From Neobacillus citreus (GTDB taxonomy: Bacteria > Bacillota > Bacilli > Bacillales > Cytobacillaceae): DNA of 61,374 nt. This document shows, one piece after another, positions 1 through 9,017 of this stretch; within the stretch, counting starts at the first letter, position 1; each line of letters starts with the position of its first letter. The stretch is from the NCBI RefSeq assembly GCF_018343545.2, contig NZ_JAGYPE020000024.1, positions 14,996 to 76,369 on the forward strand, written 5' to 3'. Both the position numbers and the translations under genes were made by a program. A model generated the notes under the pieces. The model ran no database searches and was not told the origin of the DNA. It saw only the letters and a list, made by a program, of their open reading frames with translations.

Positions 1-1
1 T

Positions 2-586
<585 letters not shown>

Positions 587-589
587 ATA

Positions 590-711
590 GAAAAGCGGAA
601 GCGCCTTGATCAGGGGCGACGGGCATAAGACGAGTCGGCGAGAAGGCTGTTTTTTAGCCTTCTTGACGGATTGGCTTATGACCCCGAGCCCCTAGGCGCT
701 GGAGCTGGACA
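590..711 (+). repeat. Long palindromic intergenic repeat inside the mre operon
   Basis: A roughly 120-bp imperfect palindrome fills most of the mreB-mreC gap. Arms that pair include GCGCCT (601-606) with AGGCGC (694-699), AGGGGC with GCCCCT, CATAAG (624-629) with CTTATG (675-680), and AGAAGGCT (641-648) with AGCCTTCT (656-663). The flanks AAAAGCGGAAGCGCC and GCGCTGGAGCTGGAC match, from memory, a dispersed REP-like element common in Bacillaceae. It has no coding capacity. As RNA it would form a strong hairpin between mreB and mreC and could alter transcript stability or partial termination. Confidence 0.8.
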
Positions 712-734
712 ATGAAAAATAGAGGTGTAATATC

Positions 735-1616
735 ATGCCACAGTTCTTTTTGAATAAGCGTTTGATCATTTTGCTCGTCAGCATCATTGTTCTCGTGGCA
801 TTGATTGGGTTTTCTTTAAGGGAGAGGAGTAAACTTACCTGGCCGGAGCAGTTCGTCAAGGACTCAACCGGCTGGGTTCAATCCCTGGTTTCAAGGCCTG
901 CCCAGTATGTTGCAGGCTTTTTTGAGAATCTTCAGGATTTGCAAGATACATATGATGAGAATAAGGAATTAAAATCACGCGTTGAGAAAATTGCCAGCCT
1001 TGAAGCAGAAGTTCAAGAACTGAAAAAAGACAACAAAGAATTACGTGACGTTCTCGATGAAAAAAAGACCCTGAGAGATTTGGAACCAATGCCGGCAACA
1101 GTTATTGGCAGAAATCCTGATCGTTGGCATGAAATGATTATTATCAATAAAGGCAAGTTAGATGGAATTAAAAAAAATATGGCTGTTGTAACAGCAACAG
1201 GATTGATTGGAAAGGTGAAAAACGTCACCCAATTTAGCTCAACAGTGCAGCTATTGAGTGCGATGGACCCGAAAAACCGGATCTCCGCTGTGATTCAGGG
1301 GGAAACCGAGGTTTACGGATTCGTTCAGGGCTTTGATGATAAACAAAAAATGCTTCTCGTTAAAGCTATTCCATCAGGAGCTAAGGTGGAAAAAGGGCAG
1401 ACGGTCATCACCTCAGGAATGGGCGGTGTCTTTCCTAAGGGGCTGATGATTGGCAAGGTAGAAGAGGTGAAACCGGATCAATATGGCTTAAATCAAACTG
1501 CACTAGTGAAGCCGGGAGCGGACTTTTACGATATTGAAAATGTCATGGTCATTAAAAGGTTAATGACGAGCCCTGAGGAAAGTGCGATGAAATCCGGGAA
1601 GGAGGAAGACTTGTGA
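735..1616 (+). CDS. mreC: Rod shape-determining protein MreC
   Basis: Bitopic membrane protein of the elongasome that links MreB filaments to peptidoglycan synthases outside the membrane. The 293-residue product has an N-terminal membrane anchor (about residues 8-26). A coiled coil (about 65-115, rich in K/E with KELKSRVEKIASLEAEV) follows. The extracytoplasmic beta-domain pair includes NPDRWHEMIIINKGKLDGIKK and GLIGKV. Length is close to the family norm. The ATG is preceded by a gaggtg-type ribosome-binding site. The last codons overlap mreD by 4 bp. Confidence 0.95.
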   Translation: MPQFFLNKRLIILLVSIIVLVALIGFSLRERSKLTWPEQFVKDSTGWVQSLVSRPAQYVAGFFENLQDLQDTYDENKELKSRVEKIASLEAEVQELKKDNKELRDVLDEKKTLRDLEPMPATVIGRNPDRWHEMIIINKGKLDGIKKNMAVVTATGLIGKVKNVTQFSSTVQLLSAMDPKNRISAVIQGETEVYGFVQGFDDKQKMLLVKAIPSGAKVEKGQTVITSGMGGVFPKGLMIGKVEEVKPDQYGLNQTALVKPGADFYDIENVMVIKRLMTSPEESAMKSGKEEDL

Positions 1617-2131
1617 GAAAATTCTTTCTCCCTCTTTTGTTTTTGCTCCTTTTTATTTTTGAAAGTCTGTTTGTTCAATTTTTGCCCGCTGATTCCTTTG
1701 GAAACCGTATACTAGTTCCGCGGTTCCTGTTTGCCACTCTGCTTTTTTTGACGATATATGTTGGGAAAAACCAGGGGATTATTTATGCGGCCATCTTTGG
1801 ACTTCTATTTGATATCGTATATGTCGAAATTATCGGCATTTATTTTTTCTTGTTTCCATTTATCTGCTACCTAGCAGCAAAGGTTATGCAGGTGATCCAG
1901 TCCAATATCGTTGTCGCTTTCTTCGTTTCCCTTTTGGGAGTTGCGCTGTTAGAAGTGGGCGTGTATGAAATTAATTATTTAATCCATGTGACAAATCTTG
2001 ATTTTATGAGCTTTGTCAATTTGCGTTTCTATCCTACTCTTATATTAAATGGAATTTTTCTCGTGTTAGCAGCCTATCCTTTAAAACGCTGCTTTGAAAA
2101 ACATGCCGAGGCACTGCGGGAGGATTTATGA
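1613..2131 (+). CDS. mreD: Rod shape-determining protein MreD
   Basis: Small polytopic membrane protein of the elongation machinery. The 172-residue product is almost entirely hydrophobic, with about five predicted membrane segments and FGLLFDIVYVEIIGIYFF typical of the family. It starts at GTG inside the end of mreC (GTGA overlap), so translation is probably coupled. Its stop overlaps an ATG of a 27-codon reading frame. Confidence 0.93.
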   Translation: MRKFFLPLLFLLLFIFESLFVQFLPADSFGNRILVPRFLFATLLFLTIYVGKNQGIIYAAIFGLLFDIVYVEIIGIYFFLFPFICYLAAKVMQVIQSNIVVAFFVSLLGVALLEVGVYEINYLIHVTNLDFMSFVNLRFYPTLILNGIFLVLAAYPLKRCFEKHAEALREDL

Positions 2132-2211
2132 ATCGGGTAAAAGTCTTGGTATGGCCGCTCCCTCATTCACAGATTGTTCCTGATGACAAAGTTTGGGGAA
2201 TGTTTTTTTAA
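2128..2211 (+). CDS. Possible 27-residue leader or decayed ORF overlapping the mreD stop
   Basis: An ATGA overlap with the mreD stop opens a short frame (MNRVKVLVWPLPHSQIVPDD, then KVWGMFF). A GGGAGG ribosome-binding site lies 5-6 bases upstream. It ends at a TAA inside a T7A7 tract. Reading one base back after the T run would add about 18 residues. No family is recognised. It may be a spurious frame, a remnant, or a short coupled peptide. The rest of the gap up to minC shows no other gene. Confidence 0.2.
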   Translation: MNRVKVLVWPLPHSQIVPDDKVWGMFF

Positions 2212-2329
2212 AAAAAGGAAAATGGAAAGTTCGTGTCGAACTCTTTAAAGATGGATGTTTATGATTTGGATTTGGGAAATAATGGCTAAAATCCGAAATT
2301 GTTTTTGTATTTTGAGGTGAAAATTCTCC

Positions 2330-3010
2330 ATGAAAAATCGGCAAAATGTTACAATAAAAGGAACAAAGGACGGGCTTGTTCTTCATCTTGATGATACCTG
2401 TTCCTATGAGGAATTAAAGCAAGAACTCGACCAAAAGCTCTCCGCCAACTCCAGAACGCAGGAGGAACGCCACTTAATTTCTGTGAAAGTGGATATTGGC
2501 AATCGCTATTTAACGGACGATCAAAAGGAAGAACTAAAAGAATTAATCCGCCAAAAGAAAAACTTAATGGTGGATGATATTGAATCGAATGTGATTACGA
2601 AGGAAGAAGCCAATCGACTAAAGGAAGAAAACGAGGTCGTAACGGTTTCAAGAATCGTCCGTTCCGGGCAGGTATTAAGAGTATCAGGGGATTTACTGTT
2701 AATTGGAGATGTGAATCCAGGTGGAACCGTGATTGCAGGCGGGAATATTTTTATAATGGGTGTCCTCAAAGGAATTGCACATGCAGGGTGTTTTGGCAAT
2801 GAACAGGCAGTTATTGCCGCTTCGAGCATGAAGCCATCGCAGCTAAGAATCGGCGAATATATAAATAGATCCCCAGATTCGAATCCTGCCAATGAGCACA
2901 GAGAAATGGAATGTGCTTACATAAATGAGAACCATTATATTATTATCGATAGATTACAAGCTTTAAATCATTTAAGGCCTAATTTAACGAGATTAGAAGG
3001 GGGACATTAA
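2330..3010 (+). CDS. minC: Septum site-determining protein MinC
   Basis: Inhibitor of FtsZ assembly that works with MinD to block division at the poles. The 226 residues match the family length. An N-terminal FtsZ-interacting domain spans about 1-100. A C-terminal beta-helix domain spans about 105-205 and carries [20 protein letters not shown] and [20 protein letters not shown], the MinD and FtsZ-binding surface. ATG 2330 is preceded by TTGAGGTG. It lies 1 bp before minD and was probably transcribed from the mre promoter and from local ones. Confidence 0.96.
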   Translation: MKNRQNVTIKGTKDGLVLHLDDTCSYEELKQELDQKLSANSRTQEERHLISVKVDIGNRYLTDDQKEELKELIRQKKNLMVDDIESNVITKEEANRLKEENEVVTVSRIVRSGQVLRVSGDLLLIGDVNPGGTVIAGGNIFIMGVLKGIAHAGCFGNEQAVIAASSMKPSQLRIGEYINRSPDSNPANEHREMECAYINENHYIIIDRLQALNHLRPNLTRLEGGH

Positions 3011-3011
3011 A

Positions 3012-3815
3012 GTGGGAGAAGCAATCGTAATTACATCTGGTAAGGGCGGCGTCGGCAAAACAACAACCTCTGCTAATATCGGCACTTCGCTGGCTCTTCA
3101 GGGAAAGAAAGTATGCTTAATAGATACGGACATCGGCCTTCGAAACTTAGATGTCGTAATGGGGTTAGAAAATAGAATTATCTATGATTTAGTCGATGTG
3201 GTTGAAAAAAGATGCAAAACCCATCAGGCACTCGTTAAGGATAAGCGATTTGACGGACTTTTGTACTTGCTTCCGGCAGCACAGACTGTCGATAAGTCAG
3301 CTGTTACACCCGAGCAGATGCAAGAGTTAATTACTGAGTTAAAGCAGGACTATGACTACATAATCATCGATTGTCCGGCCGGAATCGAGCAGGGCTATAA
3401 GAATGCCGTGGCCGGTGCGGATAAAGCCATTGTAGTTACAACGCCGGAGGTTTCTGCTGTCCGCGATGCCGACAGGATCATCGGCCTTTTAGAAAAAGAA
3501 AAAGACATGGAGCCGCCAAGGCTAATCGTCAACCGGATTCGCAATCATATGATGAAGACCGGTGATATGCTTGATATTGATGAAATTACCCAACATTTAT
3601 CGATCGAACTGATTGGCATTGTCGCTGACGATGAAGAGGTTATCAAAGCATCGAATCATGGTGAGCCGATTGCACTAAACCCAAACAGCAAGGCATCGAT
3701 TGCCTACCGAAATATCGCCAGAAGAATTCTCGGAGAGTCCATCCCACTTCAATCACTCGAAGACCAAAATAAAGGTGTATTTTCAAAACTGAAGAAATTC
3801 TTTGGAGTTCGATAA
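3012..3815 (+). CDS. minD: Septum site-determining ATPase MinD
   Basis: Membrane-associated P-loop ATPase of the ParA/MinD family that recruits MinC to the poles. The deviant Walker A KGGVGKTT lies at residues 11-18, with signature LIDTDIGLRNLDVVMG and Walker B YIIIDCPAG. The C-terminal amphipathic membrane-targeting helix is visible in FSKLKKFFGVR. The start is GTG, directly after the minC stop and preceded by AGAAGGGGG. A strong terminator follows. Confidence 0.97.
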   Translation: MGEAIVITSGKGGVGKTTTSANIGTSLALQGKKVCLIDTDIGLRNLDVVMGLENRIIYDLVDVVEKRCKTHQALVKDKRFDGLLYLLPAAQTVDKSAVTPEQMQELITELKQDYDYIIIDCPAGIEQGYKNAVAGADKAIVVTTPEVSAVRDADRIIGLLEKEKDMEPPRLIVNRIRNHMMKTGDMLDIDEITQHLSIELIGIVADDEEVIKASNHGEPIALNPNSKASIAYRNIARRILGESIPLQSLEDQNKGVFSKLKKFFGVR

Positions 3816-3820
3816 AATCA

Positions 3821-3857
3821 AAGCCTGTTCACAACATCTGTGGACAGGCTTTTTTAT
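3821..3857 (+). terminator. Rho-independent terminator after minD
   Basis: AAGCCTGT (3821-3828) pairs with ACAGGCTT (3844-3851) across a short loop and is followed by a T run. It closes the mre-min transcription unit. Confidence 0.9.
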
Positions 3858-3863
3858 ATGCTT

Positions 3864-3893
3864 GTCATACTCTATAAAAACTCTACATAAACT
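3864..3893 (+). promoter_or_regulatory. Candidate sigma-E promoter for spoIVFA-spoIVFB
   Basis: GTCATACT at 3864-3871 and CATAAACT at 3886-3893 are separated by 14 bp. They resemble the mother-cell sigma-E consensus as I recall it (-35 kmATATT, -10 CATACAAT). The spoIVF operon is a known sigma-E target in B. subtilis, so position and pattern agree. No transcript evidence is available here. Confidence 0.6.
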
Positions 3894-3924
3894 TGTACAA
3901 ACTGTGTGAAAAGGGTTGATGGGT

Positions 3925-4710
3925 ATGGCGCGGTCTACTCCGGATGAAATACGGCGGCGAATCGCAAAGAGAAAAAAAGAAATGGGCGGCAGCAAGGCAA
4001 ATGCGCCAGATCGGAATTTGTTATGGCCAGGGGATGAGGAAAAATATGAATTTAATTATATACCCCCGTCTTCAGGCAGTGATGGTGATGATGGACACCC
4101 CTTATTTAAAAAGGAAGTATTCTTTTTCAAAATTCTAGCATCGATCCTCTTGTTCTTAGTAGTGGCGATTATGTTCCGCAATCAAACGGCCACTTTTCAG
4201 CCGGCGAGGGACGTCGTCCTAAAAACAATGGATCAAGATTTCAAGTTTGCCGTTGTTTCCAAGTGGTATGAAGATAAGTTTGGCAAGCCGCTTGCTTTGT
4301 TGCCTTTTTCTGAAAAAGACAAATCAGAAGCGAAAGAGCAGGTCCAAAAAGGGGCCGTTCCGGTAACAGGAAAAATTCTTGAGAACTTTGAGAAGAACGG
4401 CCAGGGAATCATGATTGAGACTGGCAAAGGAGCGGCAGTCCAAGCGATCAGTGACGGGTTTGTCATGGATGCTGGAGAAAAGGAAGGGATCGGGAAAACC
4501 GTCGTTATCCAGCATTCCGATGGAACAGAAACATGGTATGGGAATTTAAAAGATATCAAGGTCAAGCTCTATGAATATATCGATAAGAGAGCAGTGGTGG
4601 GGACAGTTTCCGATTCAGCGGGAGAAGACAAAGCAAAAGGCCAGTATTATTTTGCTGTTAAAAAAGGCGAAGAGTTCATCGACCCGATTCAGGTGATTCG
4701 TCTTGAATAA
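3925..4710 (+). CDS. spoIVFA: Stage IV sporulation protein FA (inhibitor of SpoIVFB)
   Basis: Outer-forespore-membrane protein that holds the SpoIVFB protease inactive until the forespore signal arrives. A charged N-terminus (DEIRRRIAKRKKEMGG) is followed by one membrane segment (about residues 70-90). A C-terminal degenerate M23/LytM-like domain follows (GAAVQAISDGFVMDAGEKEG, VIQHSDGTETWYGNL). The H-x-H catalytic pattern is not retained, as expected for a non-enzymatic SpoIVFA. ATG 3925 is preferred over TTG 3916 and ATG 3919 because AAAAGGG sits 9 bases ahead. It overlaps spoIVFB by 8 bp. Confidence 0.93.
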   Translation: MARSTPDEIRRRIAKRKKEMGGSKANAPDRNLLWPGDEEKYEFNYIPPSSGSDGDDGHPLFKKEVFFFKILASILLFLVVAIMFRNQTATFQPARDVVLKTMDQDFKFAVVSKWYEDKFGKPLALLPFSEKDKSEAKEQVQKGAVPVTGKILENFEKNGQGIMIETGKGAAVQAISDGFVMDAGEKEGIGKTVVIQHSDGTETWYGNLKDIKVKLYEYIDKRAVVGTVSDSAGEDKAKGQYYFAVKKGEEFIDPIQVIRLE

Positions 4711-5572
4711 AGTGATTGAGTTACTCCGGCATGTTCATATCCACCCGCTGTTATGGTTAATCGTTGCACTCTCAATCGCCACGGCCCATTTTATGGAAGT
4801 CAGTTTACTCCTGGGCATCATTTTTGTTCATGAAATGGGGCATGCGGCGGCGGCTTCTTTTTTTTCCTGGAGAATCAAAAGGATCACCCTCCTGCCATTT
4901 GGCGGGGTCGCGGAGATGGATGAGCACGGGAATCGACCGTTAAAGGAAGAGGCCATTGTTGTCTTAGCAGGTCCGCTCCAGCATGTATGGATGGTGGGAG
5001 CGGCATTTGCTCTCCTTCATTTCAATCTGTTTCCCGAGGATTTATTTCCATTATTTATTGAATATAATCTGATGATTTTAATTTTTAACCTTTTTCCAGT
5101 TTGGCCGCTCGATGGTGGGAAACTGGTATTTTTACTGTTATCATTGAAAAATTCTTTTGCAAGCGCCCATCGCACCACGCTGATGATTTCCTTCGTCAGT
5201 TTATGCATTTTTTCATTTGTAATATTAGCCACAGCACCAGCCCATATCAATGTTTGGGTAGTAATCGGCTTCTTATTCTTTTCGCTTTATTACGAATGGA
5301 AGCAGCGGCGCTTTATTTTCATGCGCTTTTTACTTGAACGTTATTACGGGAAAAAATCATCAAGTCCAGACTCCTTGAAACCTATCCAGGCAGATGAGCA
5401 GGATCTTTTGATTAACGTCTTGGAAAAATTCCAGCGCGGCTGCAAGCACCCTATAATTGTCGAGGTCGACGGCAGGGAAAAAGGCACTCTCGATGAAAAC
5501 GAATTGCTGCATGCCTATTTCACAGAAAAACGTTTAAACGACAAAATCAGCGACCTTCTCTTTTTGTATTAG
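4703..5572 (+). CDS. spoIVFB: Intramembrane metalloprotease SpoIVFB (pro-sigma-K processing)
   Basis: Site-2-type zinc protease that cleaves pro-sigma-K in the mother cell. It has about six membrane segments. The zinc-binding HExxH motif is seen as FVHEMGHAAAA, and the second metal motif as NLFPVWPLDGGKL. A C-terminal CBS-like cytosolic segment follows (about 215-289). The TTG start overlaps the end of spoIVFA; a GTG three codons further in is an alternative. Close coupling with spoIVFA fits the known stoichiometric complex. Confidence 0.95.
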   Translation: MNKVIELLRHVHIHPLLWLIVALSIATAHFMEVSLLLGIIFVHEMGHAAAASFFSWRIKRITLLPFGGVAEMDEHGNRPLKEEAIVVLAGPLQHVWMVGAAFALLHFNLFPEDLFPLFIEYNLMILIFNLFPVWPLDGGKLVFLLLSLKNSFASAHRTTLMISFVSLCIFSFVILATAPAHINVWVVIGFLFFSLYYEWKQRRFIFMRFLLERYYGKKSSSPDSLKPIQADEQDLLINVLEKFQRGCKHPIIVEVDGREKGTLDENELLHAYFTEKRLNDKISDLLFLY

Positions 5573-5598
5573 TAAGGTATAATAGTATAGAAAGCAGA

Positions 5599-5628
5599 GA
5601 GCGCTCGTCTGGGTACGAGCGCTTTTTC
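5599..5628 (+). terminator. Terminator after spoIVFB
   Basis: AGCGCTCGT (5600-5608) pairs perfectly with ACGAGCGCT (5615-5623), followed by TTTT. It separates the sporulation operon from rng. Confidence 0.85.
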
Positions 5629-5693
5629 ATGTAACTTTGGGTAAAATAATGGTTAACCCAATAAGCTATTATAAAAAGGTGAGGAAACAAGGT

Positions 5694-7139
5694 TTGGAAA
5701 CATTAATTATAAATTACATAGGACGGGAAAAGCGTTTCGCTTATCTTCGTGGAAATCGTATAGAAAAGATTATTTTTGATCGGCCAGAACATCGATCGCT
5801 GGTTGGTAATATTTATTATGGGACCGTGACAAAGGTTTTACCCGGGATGAATGCAGTTTTTATCGATATCGGGGAAGAGAAAAATGCTTATTTACATCGT
5901 GATCATCTTCCAGCATATGTGTTAGCATCAGAAAAACAAGGAAATGTCTCGTCCTACGTCCATCAAGGGGAAAAGTTGCTTGTACAGGTTGACAAGGATG
6001 CGACAGGTACCAAAGGTCCGAAAGTTACAGGTATTATCGAAATACAAGGCACAAACCTGATTTACATGCCAAAAGGGCGATATGTCGCAGTATCCAAAAA
6101 AATCGCGGACGAAAAACAAAAAGCACGGCTTCGACAAAAAGGTAACCACGTAAAAACCGAAGAAGAAGGCCTGATTTTTCGGACATCAAGCATTACCGCA
6201 ACCGAAGATGAGCTATGCGATGAATTAAGCAGCCTGCGTGAGAAATATCAAGAATTTACCAAAAAAGTCGCTGCCTTAAAAAAGCCGGGACTAATTTTTC
6301 AAAAAGATACCTTTTTGGAAATGATTCAACATCAAGCTGAAAAAATGTCATCAGGTGAAATCATCGTAGATGACCTGGAACTAAAAAAACTACTCGGAGA
6401 AAAGCATGCCTGCATCTATTATAATGGAAAAGAAAATATCTTTTCCGCCCACCAAATTGAGCATGAAATTGATAAAGCTCTAAAGCGGGTTGTCTGGCTT
6501 GACCATGGTGCTTATCTCATCTTTGATGAAACAGAGGCCCTCACCATTATCGACGTAAATACCGGGAAATTTTCCGGCAAGCAAGATTACCAGGATACCG
6601 TGCTTAAAACCAATCAGCTGGCAGCGAAAGAAATCGTCAGACAGCTGCGTCTTCGTGATATTGGCGGGATTGTGCTCATTGATTTTATTGATATGAATCG
6701 TGACTCGGACAAGCAATCGATTCTAAATCTTTTTGAAAAAGAGCTGTCAAAGGATGAAAAAAGAACGAAAGTGATTGGCTTTACGCCGCTAGGGATTCTG
6801 CAGCTGACTAGAAAAAAAACGAAGGTTACCTTGTCGGAAACGTTGCAGGAAAAATGTCCGGTATGTGAGGGGACAGGAAAAATCTTAAGTGCAGAGACGG
6901 TTGCGTTCCGGCTAGAAAGGGAGCTATTGGAGCATCGCTATTCTGAATTTGAAGCAGTCCTGGTAGAAACGACAAAAGAGGTTAAAGAGCAGTTTCTTCC
7001 CCATTTAGAAATCTTAGAAGAAATGCTTCATTTTAAAATGTTTTTTACAACCACCATAGCTCCAGCACATTATTATTTATTGAAGCAATTCGGGACAGTG
7101 GATGAGATATCCCAAAAAGCTGTTGACACTTTCGTCTAA
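5694..7139 (+). CDS. rng: Ribonuclease E/G family endoribonuclease
   Basis: Single-strand-specific endoribonuclease for RNA decay or rRNA maturation. The product carries an S1 RNA-binding domain (VGNIYYGTVTKVLPGMNAVFIDIG). The DNase I-like catalytic segment has the two metal aspartates in ALTIIDVNTGKF and IVLIDFIDM. The zinc-link CPVCEGTGKI holds subunits together. There is no long C-terminal scaffold, so it is RNase G-like. I choose TTG 5694 (METLIINYIGREKRFAYL) because AAGGTGAGG lies just upstream. ATG 5637 would add 19 atypical residues and lacks a site. B. subtilis 168 has no RNase E/G, but other Bacillaceae do, next to rplU. Confidence 0.92.
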   Translation: METLIINYIGREKRFAYLRGNRIEKIIFDRPEHRSLVGNIYYGTVTKVLPGMNAVFIDIGEEKNAYLHRDHLPAYVLASEKQGNVSSYVHQGEKLLVQVDKDATGTKGPKVTGIIEIQGTNLIYMPKGRYVAVSKKIADEKQKARLRQKGNHVKTEEEGLIFRTSSITATEDELCDELSSLREKYQEFTKKVAALKKPGLIFQKDTFLEMIQHQAEKMSSGEIIVDDLELKKLLGEKHACIYYNGKENIFSAHQIEHEIDKALKRVVWLDHGAYLIFDETEALTIIDVNTGKFSGKQDYQDTVLKTNQLAAKEIVRQLRLRDIGGIVLIDFIDMNRDSDKQSILNLFEKELSKDEKRTKVIGFTPLGILQLTRKKTKVTLSETLQEKCPVCEGTGKILSAETVAFRLERELLEHRYSEFEAVLVETTKEVKEQFLPHLEILEEMLHFKMFFTTTIAPAHYYLLKQFGTVDEISQKAVDTFV

Positions 7140-7151
7140 ATTATGTATGAT
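7123..7151 (+). promoter_or_regulatory. Sigma-A promoter of the rplU operon, inside the 3' end of rng
   Basis: TTGACA (7123-7128), a 17-bp spacer and TATGAT (7146-7151) form a near-consensus housekeeping promoter. The -35 box lies within the last rng codons. It places the L21 leader in the 5' untranslated region. Confidence 0.85.
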
Positions 7152-7157
7152 TTTAAT

Positions 7158-7262
7158 GTTATGTTTGTAGCGCACCCGTGCTACAACCGCACATGACAGG
7201 TAGTAAGTCTTACGCTTTAGCATAAGCGCCTGTTTTTGGCGAGTCTGAGTTTATAAGGAGGT
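7158..7262 (+). ncRNA. L21 ribosomal-protein leader (autoregulatory mRNA structure)
   Basis: The about 105-nt leader between the promoter and rplU contains short helices. TGTAGC pairs with GCTACA (stem with loop GCACCCGT), and CTTACGCTTTAGCATAAG and GGCGCC-like arms follow. Position and character match the known Bacillota L21 leader, which lets L21 repress its own operon. I recognise it by position and general form, not by covariance scoring. Confidence 0.7.
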
Positions 7263-7269
7263 GCAGTTC

Positions 7270-7578
7270 ATGTACGCAATTATCGAAACTGGCGGAAAGC
7301 AAGTGAAAGTTGAAGAAGGTCAAGCTATCTACATTGAAAAACTAAATGCAGAAGCTGGCGAAACAGTTACTTTTGACAAGGTTCTTTTTGTTGGCGGTGA
7401 AAATGTAAAAGTAGGAAGCCCTGTTGTTGCAGGCGCTACTGTTACAGCTAAAGTTGAAAAACAAGGCCGTCAAAAGAAAATCATTGTTTTCAAGTACAAG
7501 GCGAAGAAAAACAACCGTAAGAAGCAAGGTCATCGTCAACCTTATACTAAAGTAGTCATCGAAAAAATCAACGCGTAA
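7270..7578 (+). CDS. rplU: 50S ribosomal protein L21
   Basis: 102-residue large-subunit protein that binds 23S rRNA near its 5' domains. The sequence [18 protein letters not shown] and the basic C-terminus ([19 protein letters not shown]) are diagnostic. ATG 7270 follows AAGGAGGTGCAGTTC, a strong ribosome-binding site. An upstream in-frame ATG at 7261 overlaps that site and is unlikely. First gene of rplU-prp-rpmA. Confidence 0.97.
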   Translation: MYAIIETGGKQVKVEEGQAIYIEKLNAEAGETVTFDKVLFVGGENVKVGSPVVAGATVTAKVEKQGRQKKIIVFKYKAKKNNRKKQGHRQPYTKVVIEKINA

Positions 7579-7593
7579 GGTGTTGAGTAATAG

Positions 7594-7926
7594 ATGATTC
7601 ACATTACGATTAATCGTACTGAATCCGGACTCGTTCATTCCTTTACGATGAGCGGACATGCTGACTTTGCAAAACGTGGCCGAGATATTGTTTGTGCTGG
7701 TGCATCGGCTGTTTCATTTGGAACAGTGAATGCCATCGAGGCTCTTACGGGAGTCAAAGCACAGGTTAAACAAGGGAATGGCGGCTTTCTCCAATGTACG
7801 TTTCCAGAGAATATTTCAAACGAAACACAAGAGAAAGTTCAGTTGTTGCTTGAGGCGATGATTGTCTCACTTGAAGGGATTGAAAAGGAGTACGGAAAGC
7901 ACATAAAATTAACCTTCAAACAGTAG
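7594..7926 (+). CDS. prp: Ribosomal-processing cysteine protease Prp
   Basis: Cysteine protease (YsxB family) that removes the N-terminal extension of ribosomal protein L27 in Bacillota. The catalytic pair is visible: His22 in SGHADFAKRGRDIV and Cys34 in CAGASAV. The 110-residue length is normal. It sits between rplU and rpmA, and its substrate gene is the next one downstream, carrying the cleavable extension. Confidence 0.95.
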   Translation: MIHITINRTESGLVHSFTMSGHADFAKRGRDIVCAGASAVSFGTVNAIEALTGVKAQVKQGNGGFLQCTFPENISNETQEKVQLLLEAMIVSLEGIEKEYGKHIKLTFKQ

Positions 7927-8229
<303 letters not shown>

Positions 8230-8237
8230 AGTTACTA

Positions 8238-8273
8238 GAAAACTCTAACCATAACGGTTAGAGTTTTCTTTTT
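8238..8273 (+). terminator. Terminator after rpmA
   Basis: GAAAACTCTAACC (8238-8250) pairs perfectly with GGTTAGAGTTTTC (8256-8268), followed by TTTTT. Confidence 0.93.
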
Positions 8274-8420
8274 ACCTTAACACCCTCACCTGTTTATTCA
8301 TCATCATTGCACTTTTGCCTCTCCAAATCGTATCATTCAACATAAAAATTGCTTACTCATGGTTGTTTTTTTGATATACTAACAGAAAATAGTTTCCGAT
8401 AAAGGATTGGGAGAGTACGC

Positions 8421-8948
8421 ATGGAGAAAGAATGGGATATTATCGAAGTGCTGCGGCATTCACGACATGATTGGTTAAATAAGCTGCAGCTCATCAAAGG
8501 TAACCTCGACTTAAATCGAATTGACCGGGTTAAAGAGGTCATTACGGAAATTGTAGTGGAGGCACAGCATGAGACAAAACTGTCTAATCTGGGACTTCCG
8601 CAATTTGCCTCATTATTATTTACAGCTAATTGGGAAAGTCATGCCTTTCAGCTAGAATATGAGGTTTTTGAGGATTCTGAGTACATAAAGATTAATGACT
8701 TCAAATTAACTGAATGGACAAAATCCCTTTTTGCCCGTTTAAATCAGACGATTGAAGCATTTCAAGAAAACCATTTATCCATAACAATTGAACCGCAGTC
8801 AGATGGAATTCGTTTCTTTTTTGATTTTCGCGGGATAATAAATAATAAGGAACTGATTGAACAATTCCTGGCTGGTTCACAAGAGGTGACCATTAAGGAA
8901 TTTACCGAAAGCGAATTCGCGTTAGAGGTGTTTATGCCTGCTGTTTAA
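8421..8948 (+). CDS. spo0B: Sporulation initiation phosphotransferase Spo0B
   Basis: Phosphorelay intermediate that moves phosphate from Spo0F to Spo0A at the start of sporulation. The helical-hairpin phosphoacceptor segment is clear: VLRHSRHDWLNKLQLIKGNL, with His16 as the likely phosphorylated residue. The rest is the degenerate kinase-like domain without an ATP-binding motif. 175 residues is slightly shorter than the B. subtilis protein. It precedes obg, as in B. subtilis. Confidence 0.93.
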   Translation: MEKEWDIIEVLRHSRHDWLNKLQLIKGNLDLNRIDRVKEVITEIVVEAQHETKLSNLGLPQFASLLFTANWESHAFQLEYEVFEDSEYIKINDFKLTEWTKSLFARLNQTIEAFQENHLSITIEPQSDGIRFFFDFRGIINNKELIEQFLAGSQEVTIKEFTESEFALEVFMPAV

Positions 8949-9017
8949 TTCTGTGTGCATACGCCCGCGATCTCGTCGCATTCATCAGTTATTTTAAAGA
9001 ACGACGGGAGGATCAAC

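Noticed and set aside
2200..2230. Programmed frameshift at the T7A7 tract after mreD
   Set aside because: The base before the T run does not complete a classic slippery heptamer in the zero frame, and no conserved protein continues beyond it.
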